Positions 23,839-33,411 of a DNA stretch of 64,000 nucleotides are shown here, in pieces. The notes below the pieces were generated by a model. That model did no database searches, had not been told where the DNA came from, and saw nothing but the letters and a program-made list of their open reading frames with translations. Both the position numbers and the translations under genes were made by a program. The DNA comes from Haematococcus lacustris (taxonomy: Eukaryota > Chlorophyta > Chlorophyceae > Chlamydomonadales > Haematococcaceae), in contig JASKMD010000003.1 of the NCBI GenBank assembly GCA_030144725.1, positions 19,379,674-19,443,673 of the forward strand. The letters run 5' to 3'. Position 1 is the first letter of the stretch, and each line of letters begins with the position of its first letter.

Positions 23839-24666
23839 TACAGTACTGTAAGTGGTCTCTCGAGGTACCTCGAGGTACCTCGAGGTACTGTAGATGTCTA
23901 CAGTACTGTAGATGTCTACAGTACTGTAGATGTCTACAGTACTGTAGATGTCTACAGTACTGTAGATGTCTACAGTACTGTAGGTACCTACAGTACTGTA
24001 AGTGGTCTCTCGAGGTACCTCGAGGTACCTCGAGGTACTGTAGATGTCTACAGTACTGTAGATGTCTACAGTACTGTAGATGTCTACAGTACTGTAGATG
24101 TCTACAGTACTGTAGGTACCTACAGTACTGTAAGTGGTCTCTCGAGGTACCTCGAGGTACCTCGAGGTACTGTAGATGTCTACAGTACTGTAGATGTCTA
24201 CAGTACTGTAGATGTCTACAGTACTGTAGATGTCTACAGTACTGTAGATGTCTACAGTACTGTAGGTACCTACAGTACTGTAAGTGGTCTCTCGAGGTAC
24301 CTCGAGGTACCTCGAGGTACTGTAGATGTCTACAGTACTGTAGATGTCTACAGTACTGTAGGTGTCTACAGTACTGTAGATGTCTACAGTACTGTAGATG
24401 TCTACAGTACTGTAGGTACCTACAGTACTGTAAATGGTCTCTCGAGGTACCTCGAGGTACCTACAGTACTGTAGATGTCTACAGTACTGTAGATGTCTAC
24501 AGTACTGTAGATACCTACAGTACTGTAAGTGGTCTCTCGAGGTACCCCGACAGTACTGTAGACACCTACAGTACTGTAGGTGCCTACAGTACTGTAGGTG
24601 TCTACAGTACTGTTCGTGTACTCGCGAGGTACCCCGACAGTACTGTAGACACCTACAGTACTGTAG
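23839..24666. repeat. Subterminal palindrome array of copy 2 with CTCGAGGTACC blocks
   Basis: The same two palindromic motifs occur as at 4225-4985. The GTGGTCTCTCGAGG junction recurs at about 23852, 24002, 24134, 24284 and, in variant form, 24434, giving 150-bp spacing with one 132-bp exception. Confidence 0.9.
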
Positions 24667-24803
24667 CATGGCCGTATCTCACCAACCGCGCAAAATCACG
24701 AATTTTAGTTTCAACCCCCAATCTTACAATGCCTTCATTTGACTATGTACCAAGTCCGAGGCTCCGAATCTCAAAAATGCTGTTACTAATTTGCCTGAGT
24801 GAT

Positions 24804-27800
24804 CAGCACCCCAGCCTCCCGCAGTGCCAATGCCAGCTGCGCCAAAGAAGACCACCAGCTGCTTTGCACGCCCATGGCGCTTCATGGACACCTCCGCCAT
24901 GTCCTCCTTCAGCTGCAGCCATGCACACAAGGCACACATGGTGGCTGACATGGTGGCACCAGGTTAGGCATAGCACAGTCAACACCGCTTTCACTTCCTA
25001 CCCAACCTACCACCTCCCAGTCCCTTATTCTCCCTCTCTCCCACCCACCCTCACCTTCTTGAAGAACTGCTCCAGTGTCCGGTCCTGAGCTCCGTACAGC
25101 CTCAGCCGCTGCCGTGCCCACTTGGGGTCCAAGTACACCTCCCACACTGCGTCCCAGGTGGCCAGGGTGACGGTGATGTGCCTCAGGTTGGCCTCCAGGG
25201 AGGTGCCGGCTGAGCAGGCTGCTGCCAGGTGCTGGAGGTGGGGCTTGATTGGAGCCAGCCACCGCTGGGTGGTGCAGCGGGCATTGTTTAGGCCGCTGTC
25301 ATGCTTGACTTGGCCCTTGGTCAGCTTCCACTGGGCCAGCTGGTCAGCTACCAGCCGGCCTGACCTTTCATCCCATGAGGCTGCGCTGACTGCCTGGGTG
25401 GCGCCAGGGTCAATGCCCACTCCAATCTGTGTCTTTGGGTCAAACACATGCTCACGGCTCTCAGCTATGCCCCTGCCTATGTGGGGGAGTCCCACTGCAT
25501 GGGCTGCTGCTGCTGCTGCTCTTGGGCGGCTGCTGCTGCTGCTAGCAGCTGGGGGTGGGGCTGGAGGAGGGGGAAGGGGGCGCGTGTAGTGCGGCGCATG
25601 CGGCAGGGCAGGGGCATGGTGTCCTGCAGGGAGCCTTGCTCCTTCATGCCCAATAGGCGGCGGTGCGTGTCGGCCTCCTCTATCAGGTCAGCCACATGTC
25701 CCTTGTCCAGGGTGGCAGCCTGCAGCTCTGAGCTCTAGGCGATGATGCCATACCCGCACGCCATCTTGATGAAGAGTTGCGCCTCCTCCCCGCTCCAGCC
25801 TAGCTGGGCCCTAGCTGACTTGGTGTGCAGCTTGACAAAGCGCTCTGCAGGTCAGGCCGGGCCAGGCCGGGCCGGGCCAGGCCGGGGCGGGGCGGGGCGG
25901 GGCGAGGCGGGGCGGGGCGGGGCGGGGCGGGGCGGGGCGGGGCGGGGCGGGGCGGGGCGGGGCGGGGCGGGGCGGGGCGGGGCGGGGCGGGGCGGGGCGG
26001 GGCGGGGCGGGGCGGGGCGGGGCGGGGCGGGGCGGGGCGGGGCGGGGCGGGGCGGGGCGGGGCGGGGCGGGGCGGGGCGGGGCGGGGCGGGGCGGGGCGG
26101 GGCGGGGCGGGGCGGGGCGGGGCGGGGCGGGGCGGGGCGGGGCGGGGCGGGGCGGGGCGGGGCGGGGCGGGGCGGGGCGGGGCGGGGCGGGGCGGGGCGG
26201 GGCGGGGCGGGGCGGGGCGGGGCGGGGCGGGGCGGGGCGGGGCGGGGCGGGGCGGGGCGGGGCGGGGCGGGGCGGGGCGGGGCGGGGCGGGGCGGGGCGG
26301 GGCGGGGCGGGGCGGGGCGGGGCGGGGCGGGGCGGGGCGGGGCGGGGCGGGGCGGGGCGGGGCGGGGCGGGGCGGGGCGGGGCGGGGCGGGGCGGGGCGG
26401 GGCGGGGCGGGGCGGGGCGGGGCGGGGCGGGGCGGGGCGGGGCGGGGCGGGGCGGGGCGGGGCGGGGCGGGGCGGGGCGGGGCGGGGCGGGGCGGGGCGG
26501 GGCGGGGCGGGGCGGGGCGGGGCGGGGCGGGGCGGGGCGGGGCGGGGCGGGGCGGGGCGGGGCGGGGCGGGGCGGGGCGGGGCGGGGCGGGGCGGGGCGG
26601 GGCGGGGCGGGGCGGGGCGGGGCGGGGCGGGGCGGGGCGGGGCGGGGCGGGGCGGGGCGGGGCGGGGCGGGGCGGGGCGGGGCGGGGCGGGGCGGGGCGG
26701 GGCGGGGCGGGGCGGGGCGGGGCGGGGCGGGGCGGGGCGGGGCGGGGCGGGGCGGGGCGGGGCGGGGCGGGGCGGGGCGGGGCGGGGCGGGGCGGGGCGG
26801 GGCGGGGCGGGGCGGGGCGGGGCGGGGCGGGGCGGGGCGGGGCGGGGCGGGGCGGGGCGGGGCGGGGCGGGGCGGGGCGGGGCGGGGCGGGGCGGGGCGG
26901 GGCGGGGCGGGGCGGGGCGGGGCGGGGCGGGGCGGGGCGGGGCGGGGCGGGGCGGGGCGGGGCGGGGCGGGGCGGGGCGGGGCGGGGCGGGGCGGGGCGG
27001 GGCGGGGCGGGGCGGGGCGGGGCGGGGCGGGGCGGGGCGGGGCGGGGCGGGGGGGGGGGGCGGGGCGGGGCGGGGCGGGGCGGGGCGGGGCGGGGCGGGG
27101 CGGGGCGGGGCGGGGCGGGGCGGGGCGGGGCGGGGCGGGGCGGGGCGGGGCGGGGCGGGGCGGGGCGGGGCGGGGCGGGGCGGGGCGGGGCGGGGCGGGG
27201 CGGGGCGGGTCGGGTCGGGGCGGGTCAGGTCCTGGTCCTGGTCCTGGTCCTGGTCCTGGTCCTGGTCCTGGTCCAGAGTCTATGCACCACCATCACTTGC
27301 CTGGGTTGGAGTAGTGCTGCTGCATGGCCACCGCCAGCTGCATTGAGTGCGCTCCGATGGTGTTGGTGTCACCCCTCAAATCAATGCTGCCCAGCTCCTG
27401 TAGCTTGGCCAGCAGCACCTGGTTGCTGGGGTCCTCAAAGACGGGCATGAGCATGGGGTGGCGGCGCAGTCCTTTTCGCACAAGGCGCCGCTGCAGCTGG
27501 TTGTATATGTTGCATAGGTTGCAGCGCCTTGGGGGGGGGGTGCCTGACTGGCTCAGGCTCTGACTCTGACTCCGAGTCAGACTGTGGCTCTGGCTCAGAG
27601 TCTACTCTGCTTACCACCTACATCATTGCCTGACCCGGGGCAGGCTGGGCAGGGGCACGGGAGGGGGGTGCATCCGGTGCTAGGGGGGGCTGCACGGCTG
27701 GAGGCTCAGTGGCGCTGCGGAACCCCGGGGGAAACGAGACGCTCCGATGGAATCAACAGGAGCGACGGGTTCTTACACAGCGCGGAGCTCACGACACAGC

Positions 27801-27873
27801 GCACAGTCAGCTAGGGACAGGGCACCTTTCGGTTTCTTTGGCAGGGCTTGTCGCAGCTCTTCCTCTTAGCCAT
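24804..27873 (-). pseudogene. Fanzor-like copy A: N-terminal half with RuvC-I motif
   Basis: Minus strand. A likely start is ATG at 27873 (MAKRKSCDKP, basic, NLS-like), matching the start of copy D. An exon ending at 27301 carries NQLQRRLVRKGLRRHPML and GSIDLRGDTNTIGAHSMQLA. A GC-AG intron (27300-25845) filled with GGGGC repeats follows. The next exon (25844-25055) has an in-frame TAG near 25739 and a frame change at a CAG run near 25.51 kb, then GVGIDPGATQAVSAAS, the RuvC-I motif. A 142-bp GT-AG intron (25054-24913) separates it from LKEDMAEVSMKRHGRAKQLV and VVFFGAAGIGTAGGWGAD, where CACTA-like copy 2 interrupts. The layout matches TnpB/Fanzor proteins, but this copy cannot make a full product. 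Confidence 0.65.
25883..27209. repeat. (GGGGC)n array of 1.3 kb inside an intron
   Basis: About 260 nearly perfect GGGGC units, broken by one long G run near 27050. It lies within the GC-AG intron of Fanzor-like copy A. The G-rich strand is the plus strand and has strong G-quadruplex potential. A CCTGGT hexamer array (27218-27274) adjoins it. The 500-residue Gly/Ala/Arg frames across it are artefacts. Confidence 0.95.
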
Positions 27874-28597
27874 CACGCGATGTGAGCTGTCGCTTGATTG
27901 ACGCTTTGTTGCACTCGGCACTAGCACGCTAGCATGCACAATCACACTCCACTAGGCCGACAGACAAATGACAGAACATATAAGGCTGACAGCCTGGCAG
28001 GATAGCTGCTCCAGCCCGGAGTCCCGGCTCCCTCCTTTCCTTACACGAACATTTGACAGCTATCATTTGGAAACTATCACAAGCATCTTACACGAATGTC
28101 CTTCACAGGTATTTTACACGAATGTAGACTCATCCATAGCCACATCAAGGTACATGCCTAATTTAGGACCACAGGAGAAGCTCTCATTCACATCAAAACA
28201 ATGGTTCCAATTGCCACCAGCAGCCACAATTCACCAACAACATGGAAGACAATGCTGCATGCACACAAACAAACAAATCACAAACGATTGCAACATTTGT
28301 TGCAGCTGACACATGCAAGTACAGATTGTGCTAAAGTTCAGTCCGGATCATCAGGTCAGGTGCAAGTCAACTTCTAACGCACTGAAGGATGCTGCATGTG
28401 GTCATTGCCCTTGCCTGGCTTCTGTGTGCTTCATTGGCGTGATACAGCCCATGCTCACCATGTGGTGTGTCCTTGTCATGACGAGTGAACAAATGAATTC
28501 ACACAGACAAAGCATGAGTGTTCTGGTTGTACTAGAAAACCAAACATGTTCCACATCTGTATATACACATCTGTGATCACGAGTAAGCAACCCCAAC
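27874..28597. repeat. Dispersed repeat R and 3' flank of a minus-strand gene
   Basis: The part from about 27927 (GCTAGCATGCACAATCACAC) to 28080 recurs at 32050-32125 plus 33206-33290, where copy B splits it. The rest is lower-GC sequence with TTACACGAA repeats and no coding sign. TTACA on this strand is TGTAA on the minus strand, so poly(A) signals for the neighbouring gene are possible. Confidence 0.6.
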
Positions 28598-29080
28598 CTA
28601 TCTTTGTGTGCGAGGGGGCTCGGTCGCCAGCCTCTCAGCAAGGTGGGATACATACCTGCACATACAAGTGACAGAAAAGGCAGCCTTAGTGGTTGCAAGA
28701 TATGTCAGGGGCATGGCAGGAAGATATAAGAGAGGCACATGACCCGCCACTCACATGCTGTGCTTATGTCCCAGCTCCTCGGCAGGGTCAAGGTATTGCC
28801 CGAATTCTCTAACCCACTCCTCCGTAACACGCGACGTGTTTTGCGGAAACGCGTGCCGCACCACAGCTTCTAGCCAGCTGCCAGCTGACACATGCTGTTG
28901 TACGGGCAAGAAGGATGCAGAGGATGCTGCAGCCATAACATCACGGGGCACGCTGGGAGCTGTGCGGGCTTCGCTACTCGTAGATTTCAAGTGCGCTCGG
29001 AGCAGCAGCACAGACGTGCGACTCTTGCTGCAACGTGTTGCTTGTCGGGGTTGCAAACTGCGAGTAGCTAAGGATGTCAT
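28598..29080 (-). CDS. Small two-exon protein with plastid-type N terminus
   Basis: Exon 1 (29080-28755) starts at ATG and gives MTSLATRSLQPRQATRCSKS, an N terminus rich in Ser, Thr, Arg and Leu with almost no acidic residues, as in chloroplast transit peptides. It ends SAT-type in phase 2 at a GTGAGT donor. Exon 2 (28655-28598) follows a TGTATGTGCAG acceptor and closes with TAG, giving about 127 residues. The mature part contains SWLEAVVRHAFPQNTSR, VTEEWVREFGQYLDPAEEL and YVSHLAERLATEPP. I do not recognise the family. A mitochondrial destination is equally possible. Confidence 0.5.
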
Positions 29081-30508
29081 TTGGTACAGGCTGTGGTAAT
29101 GCGACAGATAGAAGTTGCGTTGGGTATACGGAATGCTAGGTGACGGAGTGGCAACGCACAAGGCTGGGCGTCATGTGTCACACCTTTCACAACAAAGCGC
29201 AATGGACGTTTGTGCGCCCCTCTGCGTGGCTGTGTCTAGCAGGAGCACGGGACATGTCTGTGCTTGCAAGATGCGGCGAATAATGCTTTTTGTTTCAAAA
29301 TTTGTTCCTTTGTCCTACCCAAATGCTGGCATCGTGGACGTGAAGTGAACCTAAGCAGAGACACACACGCACCAGAGGTTATTTTCTGGAGACGCTTAGT
29401 CAGGACTTCTCTGGTCCTGAGTCTGGATACCGAACATCCTTTGGGCAGGTCTCCATTAAGGCGTGCCCGAAATAATCTTTAAGATATGACCCCATATGAT
29501 CAAGCATGATGGAAAATGATGAAATATAATTACGCCAAAACTCGCAAAACTCCGTAACATCATTGCCGTGGTCTCAATCTGGTTTCAACCATGGTCTCAA
29601 GCGTGATCTAATTTGACGGAGAACAGAGGAGTGTTACTAACTACAACTGAAAGTGGTACTGGTTTGGAAGACGTCAAACCCTCTATACACTCGGGGTTCC
29701 CAGGTGGGTTAGAGTGGCGATCTGCCACATTGTCCTCTTGACTACAGACCCGGTCATATCACATCTTTAAGCCATCATATTCAGTCATATGACCAATTCC
29801 TCAGCAAGTCATATGATCGGTCGCGCCCTAGTCTCCATGCAAGACATGCCGAGGTGTTGACCTGTGGGTCGCTGGGTTCATACTTGATGACTACACCCCC
29901 CCATCCCTGGTGGCACGTTCCGTTCCACTGGTCAGCCGACCCCAACTAACAGAAAATGGCAGGAAACCGACCCCTGGTAATCAAAACGACGCCGCGTCTC
30001 AGCCACGTGGATTCTATTTATGTTTAGCTCATCACTGGATAGAGGACTCCGCCAGCTATGCGGTGCAGCTTGTATCATTAAATACTGTGCACTGTGCTGA
30101 GTGCTATGGCGGCTCAAATCTTGACATTCAAACTCATGCCAGTTTTGCTCATGCGGGCCTCGTCGCGAGAGACCGCCGCGACCGACGTGGCCCAGGAGCA
30201 CCTGCACACAGTGAGGAACAATCGCCGCAGTCAAAATGATTCACATGGCACGCCAAACCGATGTAAAGACGCCCCTCCACCCATGCTCGGAAACATGCAA
30301 GGCTGCTGCGATGCTTGACCCCTTCGTGAGCAGTACTGTTGGCCTGGCCACTCTGTAATGCATCACAAGGTGTGTAGCCATTGCTATGTTACCTTGCTCG
30401 ACATGTTGGGTCCGATCCCTCCCGCCTGCCCGCCGCTTGCGTGTCGAGCTCGTGTCCAGCTCCGCTTTGGCCCCCTGCTGCTCAGATGGAGGGGATAGGG
30501 AGGCACTA
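29081..30508. other. Low-GC spacer with dispersed repeat fragments
   Basis: No convincing gene is present. CATATGA/TCATATG motifs cluster at 29.75-29.82 kb. CTGGTCCTGAGTCTGGATAC (near 29.41 kb) recurs near 34.16 kb inside the kinase gene, and CATGCAAGACATGC (near 29.84 kb) recurs near 33.63 kb. An ATG at about 30105 opens a short basic frame (MAAQILTFKLMPVLLMRASS) ending at a possible GTGAGG donor near 30210. It could be a first exon, but I found no partner exon. Confidence 0.4.
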
Positions 30509-30840
30509 GCACCAGCTGCCACCTGCTGCCAGGGGGGGGCTGCAGGAGGGGTGGGCAGCCCAGGGGCGGCACCAGCACCAGCTGCCAGCTGCTGCCAGGG
30601 GGGGGCAGCAGGAGGGGTGGGCAGCCCAGGGGCGGCACCAGCACCAGCTGCCAGCTGCTGCCAGGGGGGGGCAGCAGGAGGGGTGGGCAGCCCAGGAGCG
30701 GCACCAGCACCAGCTGCCACCTGCTGCCAGGGGGGGACAGCAGGAGGGGTGGGCAGCCCAGGGGCGGCACCAGCACCAGCTGCCAGCTGCCAGGGGGGGA
30801 CAGCAGGAGGGGTGGGCAGCCCAGGGGCACCTGCACCTGC
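30509..30840. repeat. 66-bp minisatellite, five copies
   Basis: Units begin GCACCAGCTGCC at 30509, 30575, 30641, 30707 and 30773; the last is shortened. Because 66 is a multiple of three, both strands stay open: plus reads a Gly/Ala-rich 22-residue repeat and minus reads Pro/Ala-rich LPTPPAAPPWQQ. Coding status is undecided. Confidence 0.85.
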
Positions 30841-31189
30841 CTCCTGCTCATCCCCATGCAGGCTGGGAGGGGGTGGGAGGGGGTGGGAGGGGGTGGGAGG
30901 GGGTGGGGCTGGGGCTGGAAGGGGGTGGGGTTGCCAGGGGGTGGTCCGGTTGGGCTAGTCAGCACTGCAAGGCAAAGTTAGGTTACGCCAATGTATGTTC
31001 CCACAAGCTTACTCAATGAAATGACGTGCTTTCTTCTCCAACAGCTGTGTTGTTGAGTTAGGAACAAAGTTACAGAGCCACAATCTAGATATTCAGTGTG
31101 GTCAGCTCACAACATGCCAGTTTGTGGAAGGGGGTCGCTTTTCTGCGTGACTGGCTAGAGAGGAACGCACATTCTCCGCGTTTGTTGCA

Positions 31190-31414
31190 ATGTCGCTCAG
31201 TAACTTGCCCCACGACGGTCTTCCGACGCCGCCTGCACCAATGAAAGGCTCGTCGAGCAAGCCTGGCGGGCTGAACATTGATTGTACTTCCTGCTCGATA
31301 GCAGGCGCAGCTCAGTCATTGGTGCCGCTACTCACCACTAGAACAATCGATTGTGAGCAGCTGAGGTGTGTCCGCGATCGCTTGCGCCGGCATGGCATTA
31401 CTCGCAAGAGGTAA
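31190..31414 (+). CDS. Hypothetical 74-residue ORF or first exon
   Basis: ATG at 31190 gives MSLSNLPHDGLPTPPAPMKG and runs to a TAA at 31412-31414. The end of the frame also resembles a donor (AAGAG then GTAACG), so it may be a first exon. The composition is protein-like (Cys, Asp, Arg and Leu mixed) and not obviously repeat-derived. I recognise no family and found no following exon. Confidence 0.25.
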   Translation: MSLSNLPHDGLPTPPAPMKGSSSKPGGLNIDCTSCSIAGAAQSLVPLLTTRTIDCEQLRCVRDRLRRHGITRKR

Positions 31415-31704
31415 CGCGCCGCTTGCCAGGAGACGAGCAGACGCAGCTGCCAATGCGATAAACGCTAATGAAAACGGTGCAGTATTGAGAGAGTACTTGC
31501 ATGAAGATTACCAACCCCATGTTGGGACATCCTGACCACTGGGCTCCCATGTAAAGTAACAGATAAACAAAGTTCATTCAACCTGCCCCGACACAGCCTG
31601 CTTCAGGCCTGCTTGAGCCGGGTGAGCTGGGTGTCATGCGCTGGGTGTCTTGCGCTTTACATGTAAAGTAACTACTGTGGGTGTAAGTACTGTGGTAAGT
31701 ACTA

Positions 31705-31783
31705 CCATCAGCAGCAGCAGCACCAGCAGCAGCACTACTACCAGCACCAGCAGCAGCAGCAGCAGCACCGCCACCAGCAGCAC

Positions 31784-31830
<47 letters not shown>

Positions 31831-31913
31831 CCACCACCAGCAGCACCACTACCAGCAGCAGCACCAGCAGCACCACTACCAGCAGCAGCAGCACCAGCAC
31901 CAGCAGCAACCGA
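31705..31913. repeat. (CAG/CAC)n trinucleotide array
   Basis: Interrupted AGC triplets run for about 200 bases. Frames across it give poly-Ser, poly-Ala or poly-Leu. I do not call a gene. Confidence 0.85.
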
Positions 31914-31937
31914 GGATGGTTCAATTTGATTGTAGCG

Positions 31938-31996
31938 GACCGAGATTACCCACAGACAAACATGTTGTTCCTTGTTCAATGAGTTTTGTTTGTCTG
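31938..31996. repeat. Short dispersed hairpin repeat (copy at 50268-50325)
   Basis: ACAGACAAAC and GTTTGTCTGT form a perfect 10-bp inverted repeat around a 22-base loop (ATGTTGTTCCTTGTTCAATG...). The same segment recurs at about 50268-50325, where CAGAC/GTCTG has become CAGGC/GCCTG in part of the stem. Confidence 0.6.
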
Positions 31997-32125
31997 TAGT
32001 AAGTACTGTGGGTGTAGCTGTGTAGGCCATGTAAAGTAACAGCTCGGTACGCTCGCTTACGCTAGTATGCACAATCACACTCCACTAGGCCAGGGTCAGC
32101 AGGCGACATAATAAGGCTGACAGCC

Positions 32126-33192
32126 CCATTGTCCCTCACTAGGGCTTACATTTCAGCCGGACCAGTAGTAGCCACTAGAGACCACCAGCGGGAATACTAG
32201 GGACCACTAGTGGCCCGACTCAAATGGCGTTATTGGGCTGTGTGGAGTATACCAAGTGCACATGGCACATGAGCGCCTACCACCTGCATCCTTGCCTGAC
32301 CCGCGAGGGCTATTGTGTAGAGTTTTATTATTGTAAGCTGATGACAACTCAACAAAGGGGGGCACACTACTGTGCCACAGCAGGCTGCTGCTGCTGTTGT
32401 GCCTTGAGAGGCTTGTCTCGCAGCCGCTTGTAGCCCAGGCCAGGGTACTCCTTGCCTTTGGCTGGCAGCGCTCCCTGGTCTGGCCAGTAGCACAGCTCCA
32501 GTGGCCGCCACCTGCTCTCCCCAATGCGCTGCATGTTCAGCGCTGCATTGCAGTCCCTGTCCAGCCACCTGCCTGGCTGTGGTGCTGATTTGGCTTTGGC
32601 AGCCTTGCCCTTGCCCTTGTTGGGCTCAGCTGCCCGGCTCAGCCTTGGTGCGCTTGCTGCGCTTGGCTGGCAGGGGAGTGCTGGGCCCAGGCTCTGAGGC
32701 TGCTGCCTGTGAGGCTTACTGGCTGCTGCGTGGGGCCTGTGGGGGCTTGCGTGGGGCCACTACCGGGCACCACATTACACCATACACTGGCTGGTCACGC
32801 TGCTGGCTCCAGGCTGGACGCACTAGGCGGTGTTCCACCTGCCCTGTTGGGGGCTTCCAGTCTGTAGGCCTGGTGGCCCTGCGCTTCTTCAGCTGCCTCT
32901 CACAGGGCTGCTGGCCATTCACTGCTGAGCTGACCCGGCTGGTGCGGTGCTCATCCACAAGCGCCACCCTACCCCGCCGCTGGTCTGTCCCCCTGGGCCT
33001 GCACACCACCTTGCAGCAGGCCCGCAGCGCCGCATCAGCACCCCAGCCTCCCGCAGTGCCAATGCCAGCTGCGCCAAAGAAGACCACCAGCTGCTTTGCA
33101 CGCCCATGGCGCTTCATGGACACCTCCGCCATGTCCTCCTTCAGCTGCAGCCAGGCACACAAGGCACACATGGTGCCTCAGTGTCAGCTAAA
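32126..33192 (-). pseudogene. Fanzor-like copy B (5'-truncated, flanked by 13-bp direct repeats)
   Basis: Minus strand. It starts within the intron that precedes LKEDMAEVSMKRHGRAKQLV, then reads without insertion through VVFFGAAGIGTAGGWGAD, VDEHRTSRVSSAVNGQQ and VRPAWSQQRDQPVYGVMW to the RD-x-NAALNM C-terminal motif and the element's 3' end at 32126. It therefore shows both insertion targets of copy A in unoccupied form. It has the same in-frame TAA (after PRSSQ) and extra G as copy A. AAGGCTGACAGCC flanks it at 32113-32125 and 33193-33205, and one unoccupied paralogue of that site lies at 27982-27994. Confidence 0.7.
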
Positions 33193-33205
33193 AAGGCTGA
33201 CAGCC

Positions 33206-33411
33206 TGGCAGGATAACATTGCCCGAATGCGCTGCTCCAGCCCGGAGTCCAGGCCTGTCCTTACCCGAACATTTGACAGCTATCATTTGGAATTTTGTGT
33301 AGTGCTAGCCATCAGGGCGCTGTAAGGCACTTGTGCAACCCGCAGCAGCGTCCTACTAAGCCACAACGCTCACACACACCTGCCACACGTGATATTCTCG
33401 GTTGGCATTAG
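33206..33411. repeat. Right part of dispersed repeat R and kinase 3' flank
   Basis: The sequence from 33206 to about 33290 continues repeat R after copy B (GCCTGGCAGGATA, GACAGCTATCATTTGG). The remainder is 3' flank of the kinase gene, with no other feature seen. Confidence 0.6.

Larger units (their letters stand above)
18707..24801. mobile_element. CACTA-like non-autonomous element, copy 2 (6.1 kb, inverted)
   Basis: Ends are CACACAGGCAAATTAGT (18707) and the inverse of CACTCAGGCAAATTAGT (ending 24801). The flanks repeat AT (18705-18706 and 24802-24803). The unoccupied target, GCCGCATCAGCACC, is present in Fanzor-like copy B near 33.03 kb and shows a single AT. The interior matches copy 1 in reverse order: short palindrome array (18841-18935), main array (19661-20763), CAG region (20764-21405), G-rich hexamer (21660-21760), GGGCT pentamer (22669-23021), GGT (23067-23104), 12-bp and 101-bp repeats, then a second palindrome array (23839-24666). 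No transposase is encoded. It differs from copy 1 mainly in repeat number. Confidence 0.88.

Noticed and set aside
4089..24801. Assembly-made inverted duplication instead of two transposon copies
   Set aside because: The copies have different flanks, different target duplications and different repeat lengths, and both have an independently readable unoccupied target.
25742..27450. Two overlapping frames of over 500 codons (Gly/Ala/Arg repeats)
   Set aside because: They arise solely from the GGGGC pentamer, which has no stop in any phase on this strand. The array lies in an intron of the opposite strand.
29401..29900. tRNA-like or snRNA-like gene
   Set aside because: I looked for cloverleaf and Sm-site patterns around the GGGTTC-containing segments and found no consistent acceptor stem. 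No RNA gene was identified in the window.
32126..33192. Copy B as an ordinary LINE fragment
   Set aside because: The 5' truncation and 13-bp duplications fit, but there is no reverse transcriptase or poly(A) tail and part of an intron is kept. I report the flanks without naming the mechanism.
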